Source: Craterilacuibacter sinensis (GTDB lineage Bacteria > Pseudomonadota > Gammaproteobacteria > Burkholderiales > Chromobacteriaceae). From it: a DNA stretch of 43,632 nucleotides. Shown here piece after piece: positions 26,771 to 35,763 of the stretch (its first letter is position 1; each line of letters opens with the position of its first letter). The DNA is taken from the NCBI RefSeq assembly GCF_009831765.1, contig NZ_WSSB01000010.1, forward strand, positions 92,760 to 136,391, in the 5' to 3' direction. The notes under the pieces were generated by a model. The model was given only the letters and a program-made list of their open reading frames with translations. It was not told the origin of the DNA and searched no databases. The translations under genes were made by a program, and so were the position numbers.

Positions 26771-29700
26771 TTAGTCCTTCAACAGCGATTCCAATTTCGC
26801 CGCCTTGGGCTTGACCAGCCAGAAGTAATCGACGTAATCGTCGAAGTTCTCCAGCATGGCGCGGCCGGTTTCCGAGCCGGTCAGTTCGACATGTTTGGCG
26901 ATCTTCTCCAGCAGATAGGCACGGTACATGCCCATCGCTTCGCCGTTGATCAGGTTGATGTCGATCAGCTCGTTGTTGTAGCGGTAAGGGAAGCGTTCGT
27001 TCTTGTCGTAGACGAAGGCGAAGCCGCCGGTCATGCCAGCACCGAAGTTGTAGCCGGTTTCACCCAATACGATCACCGTGCCGCCGGTCATGTATTCGCA
27101 GCAGTGGTCGCCTGCGCCCTCGATCACCGCCAGCGCGCCCGAGTTCCTCACTCCGAAGCGCTCGCCAGCGATACCGGCCGCGAACAGCTGGCCACCGGTT
27201 GCGCCATACAGGCAGGTGTTACCAACGATGATGGACTCGCCCGCCTTGTAACTGGCGTTCTTCGGCGGATAGATGGTGACGCGGCCACCGGCCATGCCTT
27301 TGCCGACATAGTCGTTGGCATCGCCTTCCAGTTCCAGATGCAGGCCCGGCGCATTCCATACGCCAAAGCTTTGCCCGGCCGAGCCGTTGAACTTGACCTT
27401 GAGACAGCCAAACGGCAGGCCGGCAGCACCGTGTACGCGGGCGATTTCACCCGACAGGCGCGCACCGATGGAGCGGTGGATGTTTTCGATCGGATATTCG
27501 AGCTGCAACATCTGCGTATTGTGGATGGCGTTGCGCGCATCGTTCAGAATGGCTTCGGCCAGCTCGCCCTTGTCAAACGAAGGGTTGGAGGCTTCCAGAC
27601 AGAAACGCGGCTCGCTATCCGGCACCGTGCCCTGGCTCAGCAAAGGCGACAGATCCAGCTTGTGCTGCTTGTCGCCGCTGCCCGATTGCAGCTCCAGCAG
27701 CTCCATGCGGCCGATCAGCTCTTCCATCGTGCGCACGCCCAGCTTGGCCATCCACTCGCGGGTTTCGCGCGCGATGAACAGGAAGTAGTTCATCACCATT
27801 TCCGGCAAGCCGATAAAGTACTTGGAGCGCAGCTTGATTTCCTGCGTGGCCACGCCGGTCGCGCAGTTGTTCAGATGGCAGATGCGCAGGTATTTGCAAC
27901 CCAGCGCCACCATAGGGCCGGTGCCAAAACCAAAGCTTTCCGCACCCATAATCGCGGCCTTGACCACATCCAGGCCGGTCTTGAGGCCGCCATCGGTCTG
28001 CACCCGCACCCGGCCGCGAAGGCCGTTGGCGCGCAATACCTGCTGCGCCTCGGTCAGGCCCAGCTCCCATGGCGTACCGGCATACTTCACCGAAGTCAGC
28101 GGCGAGGCACCGGTGCCGCCGTCGTAACCGGAGATGGTGATCAGGTCGGCATAGGCCTTGGCCACGCCGGCGGCAATCGTGCCCACGCCTGGCTCGGCCA
28201 CCAGCTTGACCGACACCAGCGCCGTCGGATTAACCTGCTTCAAGTCGAAAATCAGCTGAGCCAGGTCTTCGATCGAATAGATATCATGGTGCGGCGGCGG
28301 CGAAATCAGGCTGACGCCTTCCTTGGCGTGGCGCAGGCGCGCGATCAGGCCGGATACCTTGTCGCCCGGCAACTGGCCGCCCTCGCCCGGCTTGGCGCCT
28401 TGCGCCACCTTGATCTGCAGCACTTCGGCATTGACCAGATAATGCGGGGTCACGCCGAAACGGCCGGAGGCAACCTGCTTGATCTTGGACATTTTCTCGG
28501 TGCCGTAGCGCGCCGCATCTTCGCCGCCCTCGCCCGAGTTGGAACGCCCGCCCAGACGGTTCATGGCGATGGCCAGCGCCTCGTGTGCCTCGGGGCTCAA
28601 CGCGCCCAGCGACATACCGGCCGAGTCGAAGCGCTTGAGGATGGCCTCGATCGGCTCGACCTCATCCAGCGGAATCGGCGTGGCAGCAAGTTTGAGCTCC
28701 ATCAGGTCGCGGAACATGGCGACCGGACGGCTGTTCACCAGATGGGCATAGGTCTGGTAGGCATCGTAATCGTCGTTCTGCACCGCTTTTTGCAGCTGCG
28801 TCACCACGTCCGGGTTGTAGGCGTGATATTCCTCGCCATGCACATACTTGAGCAGGCCGCCATGGCTGATCGGACGCATCGGGTTGAAGGCGAAACGCGC
28901 CAGCTTTTTCTGGTCGTCTTCGAACTCGTCAAAGCCGGCACCCGACAGGCGCGACACCGTGCCCTTGAGGCACAGTTCCACCACTTCCTCGTGGATGCCG
29001 ATGGCCTCGAACAACTGGCCGCCGCGATAGCTGGCGATGGTGGACACCCCCATCTTGGACAGCACCTTGAGCAAGCCCTTGTTGATGCCCTTGCGGTAAT
29101 GCTGCAACGCTTCGTTGATCTTGCACTTCACATCACCGGCATTCACCAGACCGATAATGCTCTGATAGGCGAGGTAAGGATAAACCGCGGTTGCGCCATA
29201 GCCGATCAGACAGGCCATCTGGTGCGCATCGCGCACGGTGCCGGTCTCGACCACGATATTGGTCTTGCAGCGCAAGCCGCTATCGATCAGCGCATGATGC
29301 ACGGCACCAGTGGCGAACAGCGCGTGGATTGGCAGGCGGTTGGCGCTCAGGTTGCGGTCGGACAGCACCACCACGACCGTGCCTTCGCGTACAGCTTCCA
29401 CCACATGGGCACACAGCTTTTGCAATGCAGCCTGCAGCCCGATGTCGGCGGGGTCGTAGCACAGGTCGAAGCTGGTCGACTTCAGGTGCGGTTCGGGACG
29501 CGTGGTCACGCGTACGAATTTTTCGTGGCTGAGTACCGGGCTGCGCACTTCCAGACGCTTGGCGTGCTCGGCACTTTCCTCGAACATATTGCGCTCGGGG
29601 CCGAATACCGAGTTAAGCGACATCACCACCGCTTCCCGTATCGGGTCGATAGGCGGGTTGGTGACCTGGGCAAACTGCTGGCGCAGATAATCGAACGGCG

Positions 29701-31219
29701 AGCGCACTTTTTTCGACAGCACTGCCATTGGCGTGTCGTCGCCCATGGAGCCGACTGCTTCCTGACCGTCTTCGGCCAATACGCGCAGAATCTGGTCGCG
29801 CTCTTCAAAGCTGAGATTGAACTGCTTCTGATAGGTCAGGAGCTGGTCCGCACTCATCGCCTCCAGGCTGGAGTCGTCTTCTATCGACAGCTCCAGATAC
29901 TGCGCCGAATCCTTGATCCACTGACGGTAAGGCTTGGCACTCTTAAGCTGGGCGTCGATCTCTTCCGGCAGCAACAGCTCGCCGGTGCACAGATCGGCAG
30001 CAAACAGCTGGCCCGGCTTGACGCGGCCCTTCTTCGCCACGTCCTCGGGGCGGTAATCCCACACCCCGACTTCCGAGGCGATGGTCAGCACATTATCCTT
30101 GGTCAGCACCCAGCGCGCCGGACGCAGGCCGTTGCGGTCCAGCATACAGGCTGCGTAGCGGCCGTCGGTCAGCACAATGCCGGCCGGGCCATCCCATGGC
30201 TCCATATGCATGGAGTTGAATTCGTAGAAGGCGCGCAGATCCTTGTCGGTGGAATCCACATTCTGCCAGGCCGGCGGCACCAGCAAGCGCAAGGCGCGGA
30301 ACAGCGGAATGCCGCCCATCAGCAGGCCTTCAAGCATATTGTCCAGACTCATGGAGTCGGAGCCGTCGGTCTGCACGATGGGGCGTACCGCATCCATGTC
30401 CAGATGTTCGGATGCCATGATCTGCTCGCGCGCACGCGCCCAGTGGCGGTTGCCCGACACGGTATTGATCTCGCCGTTGTGCGCAAGGAAACGGAACGGC
30501 TGCGCCAGCTTCCACTGCGGCCAGGTATTGGTCGAGAAGCGCTGGTGGAATACCGCGAGGCTGGACTCGAAACGCTCATCCTGCAAATCGAGGAAGAAAC
30601 GAGACAGATTGTCCGGCGTCACCAGGCCCTTGTACGACAAGGTATGCGGCGACAGGGTAGGCAGATAGAAATAAGGATCGTCGGCCTTGTTGGCCTTCTC
30701 GGCCAGACGGCGTGCCATATACAGGCGACGCTGGAAAGTCGGCTCGTCCATGCCGAACGGGCAGTTGACAAAGACCTGCACGATGGCCGGCAAGCTGGCG
30801 AGCGCTGCCTCGCCGCAAGCGCTGTCATCGGTCGGCACCGCGCGAAAACCGGCGGCTTCCAGACCTTGCTCTTCCAGATGCTCCTTCAGCCGGCGCAGGC
30901 TTTTCTGGCCAAGTGCCGCATCGGGGTGGTGAAATACCAGACCGGCAGCGTACACTGGCTTGACGCTGATGCCGGCAGCTTGCGCGACCTGACGTAAAAA
31001 ACCGTCCGGCTTACGGAACAGCAGCCCGCAACCGTCGCCCGATTTACCATCGGCGGCAACGGCACCGCGATGAGTCAGTTTGGCGAGCGAAGAAATAGCC
31101 GTTTTCACCAGCCAGTGGCTGGGTTTATCGTCCATCTGGGCAATGAGGCCGAAGCCGCAGCTATCCTGCTCGAAATCCGGGCGGTACAAAGTACCTTCCA
31201 ACCAGCGCTGTCTATCCAT
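26771..31219 (-). CDS. gltB: Glutamate synthase (NADPH) large subunit
   Basis: The alpha subunit of GOGAT, 1482 residues, full length for the bacterial type. It hydrolyses glutamine and adds the ammonia to 2-oxoglutarate. A propeptide of 20 residues precedes the nucleophile Cys21 in [13 protein letters not shown], the N-terminal amidotransferase. The FMN/2-oxoglutarate barrel is in the C-terminal half: [29 protein letters not shown], then the substrate loop [15 protein letters not shown]. The [3Fe-4S] ligands lie in [20 protein letters not shown]. The C-terminal beta-helix carries the GxxG repeats ([23 protein letters not shown]). It heads the operon with gltD, now separated by the S23 element. 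A long open frame on the opposite strand is a codon-bias shadow. Confidence 0.97.
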   Translation of the reverse strand: MDRQRWLEGTLYRPDFEQDSCGFGLIAQMDDKPSHWLVKTAISSLAKLTHRGAVAADGKSGDGCGLLFRKPDGFLRQVAQAAGISVKPVYAAGLVFHHPDAALGQKSLRRLKEHLEEQGLEAAGFRAVPTDDSACGEAALASLPAIVQVFVNCPFGMDEPTFQRRLYMARRLAEKANKADDPYFYLPTLSPHTLSYKGLVTPDNLSRFFLDLQDERFESSLAVFHQRFSTNTWPQWKLAQPFRFLAHNGEINTVSGNRHWARAREQIMASEHLDMDAVRPIVQTDGSDSMSLDNMLEGLLMGGIPLFRALRLLVPPAWQNVDSTDKDLRAFYEFNSMHMEPWDGPAGIVLTDGRYAACMLDRNGLRPARWVLTKDNVLTIASEVGVWDYRPEDVAKKGRVKPGQLFAADLCTGELLLPEEIDAQLKSAKPYRQWIKDSAQYLELSIEDDSSLEAMSADQLLTYQKQFNLSFEERDQILRVLAEDGQEAVGSMGDDTPMAVLSKKVRSPFDYLRQQFAQVTNPPIDPIREAVVMSLNSVFGPERNMFEESAEHAKRLEVRSPVLSHEKFVRVTTRPEPHLKSTSFDLCYDPADIGLQAALQKLCAHVVEAVREGTVVVVLSDRNLSANRLPIHALFATGAVHHALIDSGLRCKTNIVVETGTVRDAHQMACLIGYGATAVYPYLAYQSIIGLVNAGDVKCKINEALQHYRKGINKGLLKVLSKMGVSTIASYRGGQLFEAIGIHEEVVELCLKGTVSRLSGAGFDEFEDDQKKLARFAFNPMRPISHGGLLKYVHGEEYHAYNPDVVTQLQKAVQNDDYDAYQTYAHLVNSRPVAMFRDLMELKLAATPIPLDEVEPIEAILKRFDSAGMSLGALSPEAHEALAIAMNRLGGRSNSGEGGEDAARYGTEKMSKIKQVASGRFGVTPHYLVNAEVLQIKVAQGAKPGEGGQLPGDKVSGLIARLRHAKEGVSLISPPPHHDIYSIEDLAQLIFDLKQVNPTALVSVKLVAEPGVGTIAAGVAKAYADLITISGYDGGTGASPLTSVKYAGTPWELGLTEAQQVLRANGLRGRVRVQTDGGLKTGLDVVKAAIMGAESFGFGTGPMVALGCKYLRICHLNNCATGVATQEIKLRSKYFIGLPEMVMNYFLFIARETREWMAKLGVRTMEELIGRMELLELQSGSGDKQHKLDLSPLLSQGTVPDSEPRFCLEASNPSFDKGELAEAILNDARNAIHNTQMLQLEYPIENIHRSIGARLSGEIARVHGAAGLPFGCLKVKFNGSAGQSFGVWNAPGLHLELEGDANDYVGKGMAGGRVTIYPPKNASYKAGESIIVGNTCLYGATGGQLFAAGIAGERFGVRNSGALAVIEGAGDHCCEYMTGGTVIVLGETGYNFGAGMTGGFAFVYDKNERFPYRYNNELIDINLINGEAMGMYRAYLLEKIAKHVELTGSETGRAMLENFDDYVDYFWLVKPKAAKLESLLKD

Positions 31220-31471
31220 ATTGTTGCCTGCTGATAATGTAAAACGAATGATTCGATTCTAAGGTCAAGTGAGGCAGAATCGCAACCCGAATTTGTGCGG
31301 CGCGATAATCCATTACTATCAAGCATTTAGCTGCGAAACCATGCGTTTTTCTACGGGAAAACCCCAGCTTTATTTTCAGTTTTGTGACGTTAAATTTAAA
31401 TTTAGCGACCAAAATAAGTGCATAAACAATATTGAAAATAGCCACCAACTGCATAATGTCGGACAAAAAGC
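31220..31471. other. Divergent intergenic region between gltB and the PLD-family gene
   Basis: AT-rich 252 bases that should hold promoters for both directions. A TTGACC reads toward gltB (minus strand, near 31266-31271), but its -10 spacing is not convincing. No gene, hairpin terminator or repeat is evident. Confidence 0.35.
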
Positions 31472-32932
31472 GTGATTGATACTCCGGAAAAATCTCCCGC
31501 CTCCCGTGAGGCCGTACGCGGCTTCGCCGACCAGGCCTTTGCCCGCGCGGCAGGCGCACCGCTGATTGCCGGCAATCACGCCAGCTTGCTGTACGACAGC
31601 GCCGAAAATTTTCCGGCCTGGGAAGCGGCGATTGCCGCGGCGCAGGAAAGCATCCTGATCGAGATGTATATGTTCAGCAACGATGACTTCGGCCGCCATC
31701 TATGCGCCCTGCTCGCCGAGCGGGCGCGCAGCAAGGTGCGCGTGCTGTTGCTGCTGGACTGGTTCGGCTGCTGGCAGGAAATTTTGTCCGGCTTTTTCAA
31801 ACCGCTGCTCGCGGCCGGTGCCGAAATCCGCTACTACAATCCCCCCAGCCTGTCCGCCGGGCTCGCACTTTTGGGGCGCAACCACCGCAAGCAAATCATC
31901 GTCGACCAAGAGCAGGTCTTTGTCGCCGGCCTGTGCGTCAGCGCGCGCTGGGAAGGCGATAGCCAAGCCGGCATCGCGCCCTGGCGCGACACCGGCATCC
32001 GCCTGACAGGCCCGGTGCTACAGGCGGCCATTGCCGCTTTTGCCGATAGCTGGGCCAGTTGCGGCAGCCCGCTGGCGCTGGCGTCGTACGCAGCGACTGC
32101 ACCCGAGCCCGGCGATGTGGCTGCACGCCTGATTGCCACCACCCCCAGCAGCGCCAACATGATGCGGCTGGACCTGATGATTGCCGCCTTCGCCCGCGAA
32201 ACGCTATGGATTACCGACGCCTATTTCATGGGCACGGGCACCTATCTCACCGCATTGAAAAATGCGGCACGCGACGGGGTCGATGTGCGTTTGCTGGTGC
32301 CGCGCGCCAGCGATATTGCCTGGATCGCGACCGTGTCGCGTACCCAGTACCGCCCCCTGCTGGAAGCCGGGGTGCGCGTGTTCGAATGGAACGGCTCAAT
32401 GATCCATGCCAAGACCGCCGTAGCCGACGGACGCTGGGCGCGCATCGGTTCGTCCAATCTCAATGTGTCCAGCTGGCTGGCCAACCGGGAACTGGATGTG
32501 TCCATCGAAGACGAAACGCTGGCGGGCGAGCTGGCCGCCCGCTTTTACCGTGATCTGGATAACGCCACCGAAGTCATTCTGCAGGGCCAGCGCCGCCGGC
32601 CGGCACTATCACGCCCGCGCCTACCGTATCACTCGCCCCTGTTGAGCGCCGGTGCCAATGCCACCCGTGCCCGTGCCACCGCCCGAGCGGCCGCCAGACA
32701 AGCTGCGCGCATCGGCGACGCCATTGAAGCCGTGGTGCGCGGTACGCGCGAAATCGAGCGCAGCGAAGCTTCCGCGCTGTTAAGCATAGGCTGCACCCTC
32801 TTGCTGCTGGCTCTGGCCATCGCCTTCTTCCCATGGCTGATCGCCGCGCCGCTGGTGCTGCTGCTGGGCACGGGCAGCGCGGCACTGATCCTGAAGGCGT
32901 GGCAGCTGCGTAAGACGGAGAATGGGAGATAG
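31472..32932 (+). CDS. Phospholipase D-family protein, cardiolipin synthase-like
   Basis: A 486-residue protein with two HKD motifs: NHRKQIIVD (H138, K140, D145) and IHAKTAVAD (near 312), each followed by the expected Gly/Ser-Asn stretch. The order and spacing fit ClsB-type cardiolipin synthases, which condense phosphatidylglycerol with another phospholipid at the inner membrane. Unlike E. coli ClsB, the last 60 residues hold a hydrophobic hairpin (SIGCTLLLLALAIAFFPWLI and PLVLLLGTGSAALIL), a probable membrane anchor. An Ala/Arg-rich linker with RARATARAAARQAARIGDA precedes it. Start is GTG at 31472 with GGA about eight bases ahead; it is the first codon of the frame that fits. Substrate is not certain. 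Confidence 0.82.
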   Translation: MIDTPEKSPASREAVRGFADQAFARAAGAPLIAGNHASLLYDSAENFPAWEAAIAAAQESILIEMYMFSNDDFGRHLCALLAERARSKVRVLLLLDWFGCWQEILSGFFKPLLAAGAEIRYYNPPSLSAGLALLGRNHRKQIIVDQEQVFVAGLCVSARWEGDSQAGIAPWRDTGIRLTGPVLQAAIAAFADSWASCGSPLALASYAATAPEPGDVAARLIATTPSSANMMRLDLMIAAFARETLWITDAYFMGTGTYLTALKNAARDGVDVRLLVPRASDIAWIATVSRTQYRPLLEAGVRVFEWNGSMIHAKTAVADGRWARIGSSNLNVSSWLANRELDVSIEDETLAGELAARFYRDLDNATEVILQGQRRRPALSRPRLPYHSPLLSAGANATRARATARAAARQAARIGDAIEAVVRGTREIERSEASALLSIGCTLLLLALAIAFFPWLIAAPLVLLLGTGSAALILKAWQLRKTENGR

Positions 32933-32980
32933 GGCGTGGAGAGAGGGGCGTCGACACCGCCCCCCACACCACCCCGCCAC

Positions 32981-33008
32981 TTTACAAACCATCCAATATA
33001 GATATAAT
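32981..33008 (+). promoter_or_regulatory. Strong sigma70-type promoter
   Basis: TTTACA (32981-32986), 16 bases, perfect TATAAT (33003-33008). Expected transcription start is about 33015, some 360 bases before the decarboxylase ATG. Confidence 0.8.
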
Positions 33009-33014
33009 GCGCGC

Positions 33015-33373
33015 CGAACAGGGTATTCGAAGGTGGGTTGCTTGCAGCCTGCCCTAAGCCGGCAGACGTGAGGATGGATACCATCCAGTGCGGACCGCGG
33101 TGCAAAGCACCCAAATGACCCGACGCTCAGGCGCCGGAATTTGATGTGAATCGCGCCTCAAGGCCAGCCACGGCGTGCGCTACTTCTGCGTACCGCACGA
33201 ACAGCAACTGCGCCCCAACGCGCACCGAGTGACATCTTTGGCCTCGCCAAAGGCCGCAAGGCGTTACAGGTGCCCGGCCCCGACCCTGTGTCATGACAGG
33301 GCACGACCCCATACCACGCTTGCGCCCTTTTTGACGGTGCCATTGATGTCCGAGTTTCAACAAGGACTCAGGC
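33015..33373 (+). ncRNA. Candidate structured 5' leader or small RNA, class unknown
   Basis: Several clean hairpins follow the promoter. GGTGGGTTG-CTTG-CAGCCTGCC (33032-33053) has nine pairs. GGATGG-ATA-CCATCC lies at 33072-33086 and GGTGC-AAA-GCACC near 33099-33111. AGGCGC...GCGCCU spans about 33129-33158. CTTTGGC-CTC-GCCAAAG (33236-33252) and CCCTGT...ACAGGG (33284-33301) follow. The 5' end also has ACAGGGT (33019-33025), which could pair with ACCCTGT (33283-33289) instead, giving an alternative fold. I compared it by memory with 6S, RNase P, tmRNA, SRP and common riboswitch consensus features and found no fit. Either a cis-acting leader of the decarboxylase or a separate RNA. Confidence 0.45.
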
Positions 33374-35629
33374 ATGCGTTTCCGTTTTCCCATCGTCATC
33401 ATCGATGAAGACTTCCGCACCGAAAATACCAGCGGCTCCGGCATCCGCGAGCTGGCCAGCGCCATTGAAAGCCAGGGCATCGAAGTGGTGGGCTACACCA
33501 GCTATGGCGACCTGACTGCATTTGCGCAGCAGCAAAGCCGTGCCGCCGGCTTTATCCTGTCTATCGATGACGAGGAATTCCACACCCAAGACAGCACGGA
33601 TACCGCGCTGGGCAAGCTGTATGGTTTTATCGCCGAACTGCGTCGCCGCAACCCCGATATCCCGGTCTACCTCTATGGCGAAACGCGTACCGCACGCCAC
33701 ATCCCGAACGACATCCTGCGCGAGCTGCATGGCTTTATCCACATGCACGAGGACACGCCGGACTTTGTGGCACGCCATATCATCCGCGAAACCAAGTCCT
33801 ACCTCGACAGTCTGGCGCCACCCTTCTTCCGTGCGCTGGTCGACTACGCCAACGATGGCTCCTATTCCTGGCACTGCCCGGGCCACTCCGGCGGCGTCGC
33901 CTTTTTGAAGAGCCCGGTCGGCCAGATGTTCCACCAGTTCTTCGGCGAGAACATGTTGCGCGCCGACGTATGCAATGCGGTGGATGAACTGGGCCAGTTG
34001 CTCGACCATACCGGCCCGGTGGCTGCATCCGAGCGCAACGCCGCGCGCATTTTCAGCGCCGACCATCTGTTTTTTGTCACCAACGGCACCTCGACCAGCA
34101 ACAAGATCGTGTGGCATAGCACGGTTGCCGCCGGCGACATCGTACTGGTGGACCGCAACTGCCATAAGTCCAATCTGCACGCGATCATTATGACCGGCGC
34201 CATTCCGGTGTTCCTGATGCCGACGCGCAACCACTACGGCATTATCGGCCCGATTCCCAAGGCCGAATTTTCGCTGGAAAACATCCGTCAAAAAATTCTG
34301 GCCAACCCGTTTGCCCGCGCCGCGCTGGAGAAGAACCCGGACGCCAAGCCGCGCATCCTGACGCTGACCCAGTCCACCTACGACGGCATCCTGTACAACG
34401 TCGAGGAGATCAAGGGCCTGCTCGATGGCGAGGTCGACAGCCTGCATTTTGACGAAGCCTGGCTGCCGCACGCCAGCTTCCACGACTTCTATGGCGACTT
34501 CCACGCCATTGGCGACGACAGGCCGCGCTGCAAGGAGTCGATGATTTTCTCCACCCAGTCCACCCACAAGCTGCTGGCCGGCATCTCGCAGGCCTCGCAG
34601 ATTCTGGTGCAGGACCCGATCAACCGCAAACTGGATGTGTCCTTGTTCAACGAAGCCTATCTGATGCACACCTCGACCAGCCCGCAGTACGCGATTATCG
34701 CCAGCTGCGATGTGGCAGCGGCGATGATGGAACAGCCGGGCGGCAAGGCGCTGGTGGAGGAATCGCTGGTCGAGGCGCTGGACTTCCGTCGCGCCATGCG
34801 CAAAGTGGATGAAGAGTACGGCAATGACTGGTGGTTCAAGGTGTGGGGACCGCAAGCGCTGTCGGACGATGGCATCTGCGATCCGGCCGAATGGCAACTC
34901 AAGCCGGAAGACCGCTGGCACGGCTTTGCCGGCATCGAAGAAGGCTTCAACCTGCTCGACCCGATCAAGGCCACCATTCTCACCCCGGGGCTGGATGTAG
35001 ACGGCAACCCGGACGAAATGGGCATACCGGCCGCCATCGTCACCAAGTATCTGACCGAACACGGCGTCGTGGTGGAAAAGACCGGCCTGTACAGCTTCTT
35101 CATCATGTTCACCATCGGCATTACCAAGGGGCGCTGGAACACGCTGATTTCACTGTTGCAGCAGTTCAAGGACGACTACGACAAAAACCAGCCGATGTGG
35201 CGCATCATGCCGGAATTTGTCGCCAAGTATCCGCAATACGAGCGCGTCGGCCTGCGCGATCTGTGCCAGAAGATTCACGAACTGTACGCGCGCCATAATA
35301 TTGCGCGCCTGACGACCGAAATCTATCTGTCGGAAATGGAGCCGGCCATGCGCCCGGCCGATGCCTTCGCCAAGACCGCACACCGCGAAATCGAGCGCGT
35401 GCCGGTAAGCGAGCTGGAAGGCCGCATCACCGCCGGCCTGCTCACCCCTTATCCGCCGGGGATTCCGCTCTTGATTCCGGGTGAGCGCTTCAACCGTACC
35501 ATTGTCGGCTATCTGAAGTTTGTACAAGACTTCAACCTCGAACTGCCGGGCTTTGAAACCGATGTGCACGGCCTGGTTGCGGTGGAAAAAGACGGCAAGC
35601 GGGTGTACTGCGTGGACTGTGTGAAATAA
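33374..35629 (+). CDS. Orn/Lys/Arg decarboxylase class-I
   Basis: A 751-residue PLP enzyme of the AdiA/LdcI/SpeF group that removes CO2 from a basic amino acid, consuming a proton and making a polyamine precursor. The N-terminal wing domain (about 1-130) begins with FPIVIIDEDFRTENTSGSGI. The PLP domain has WHCPGHSGGVAF, TNGTSTSNKIVWHS, LHFDEAWLPHASFH with the ring-binding Asp, and STQSTHKLLAG with Lys399 as Schiff-base residue. The large C-terminal domain ends near CVDCVK. Which of arginine, lysine or ornithine it prefers is not clear from motifs. It has its own strong promoter and a long leader, and is followed by a 9-bp hairpin (35647-35672) and a terminator. Confidence 0.92.
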   Translation: MRFRFPIVIIDEDFRTENTSGSGIRELASAIESQGIEVVGYTSYGDLTAFAQQQSRAAGFILSIDDEEFHTQDSTDTALGKLYGFIAELRRRNPDIPVYLYGETRTARHIPNDILRELHGFIHMHEDTPDFVARHIIRETKSYLDSLAPPFFRALVDYANDGSYSWHCPGHSGGVAFLKSPVGQMFHQFFGENMLRADVCNAVDELGQLLDHTGPVAASERNAARIFSADHLFFVTNGTSTSNKIVWHSTVAAGDIVLVDRNCHKSNLHAIIMTGAIPVFLMPTRNHYGIIGPIPKAEFSLENIRQKILANPFARAALEKNPDAKPRILTLTQSTYDGILYNVEEIKGLLDGEVDSLHFDEAWLPHASFHDFYGDFHAIGDDRPRCKESMIFSTQSTHKLLAGISQASQILVQDPINRKLDVSLFNEAYLMHTSTSPQYAIIASCDVAAAMMEQPGGKALVEESLVEALDFRRAMRKVDEEYGNDWWFKVWGPQALSDDGICDPAEWQLKPEDRWHGFAGIEEGFNLLDPIKATILTPGLDVDGNPDEMGIPAAIVTKYLTEHGVVVEKTGLYSFFIMFTIGITKGRWNTLISLLQQFKDDYDKNQPMWRIMPEFVAKYPQYERVGLRDLCQKIHELYARHNIARLTTEIYLSEMEPAMRPADAFAKTAHREIERVPVSELEGRITAGLLTPYPPGIPLLIPGERFNRTIVGYLKFVQDFNLELPGFETDVHGLVAVEKDGKRVYCVDCVK

Positions 35630-35646
35630 GGGATGGGGAGAGGGGC

Positions 35647-35672
35647 GTAGTGGCCAAAGCCCTGGCCACTAC
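35647..35672 (+). other. Hairpin after the decarboxylase stop
   Basis: GTAGTGGCC, loop AAAGCCCT, GGCCACTAC: nine perfect pairs, without U-run, 17 bases after the stop codon. It may protect the mRNA 3' end or be a repeat remnant; it precedes the true terminator. Confidence 0.45.
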
Positions 35673-35710
35673 AGGTGCAGCAGACCATCCCCGTCAGGCT
35701 CACTCCAATG

Positions 35711-35746
35711 CAACAAAGCCCCGCGACGTATCGCGGGGCTTTGTTG
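35711..35746. terminator. Bidirectional intrinsic terminator
   Basis: CAACAAAGCCCCGCGA, loop CGTA, TCGCGGGGCTTTGTTG: 16 perfect pairs, with A- and T-rich outer stem, between the convergent decarboxylase and acyl-CoA synthetase genes. Confidence 0.9.
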
Positions 35747-35763
35747 TATCCGGCAAACCGGTA

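Larger units (their letters stand above)
32933..33373 (+). other. Regulatory gap with promoter and long structured leader
   Basis: There is no supported gene in these 441 bases. They contain the promoter and leader listed next. Very short frames (for example from GTG 33147, 28 codons, with GGA ahead) cannot be judged by eye. A Shine-Dalgarno AAGGA lies seven bases before the decarboxylase ATG. Confidence 0.5.

Noticed and set aside
33007-33057. Micro-ORF of 16 codons starting at ATG 33007
   Set aside because: Its start codon lies inside the -10 box of the promoter, so it would not be in the transcript, and it has no Shine-Dalgarno.
33015-33200. 6S RNA, RNase P, tmRNA, SRP RNA or a common riboswitch
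   Set aside because: The characteristic conserved stretches of these RNAs, as far as I can recall them, are not found; kept only as an unassigned structured leader.
33368-35062. A 564-codon open frame on the - strand opposite the decarboxylase
   Set aside because: Same cause: antisense to a clear PLP enzyme, low-complexity Val/Gly/Ala/Gln/His-rich translation.
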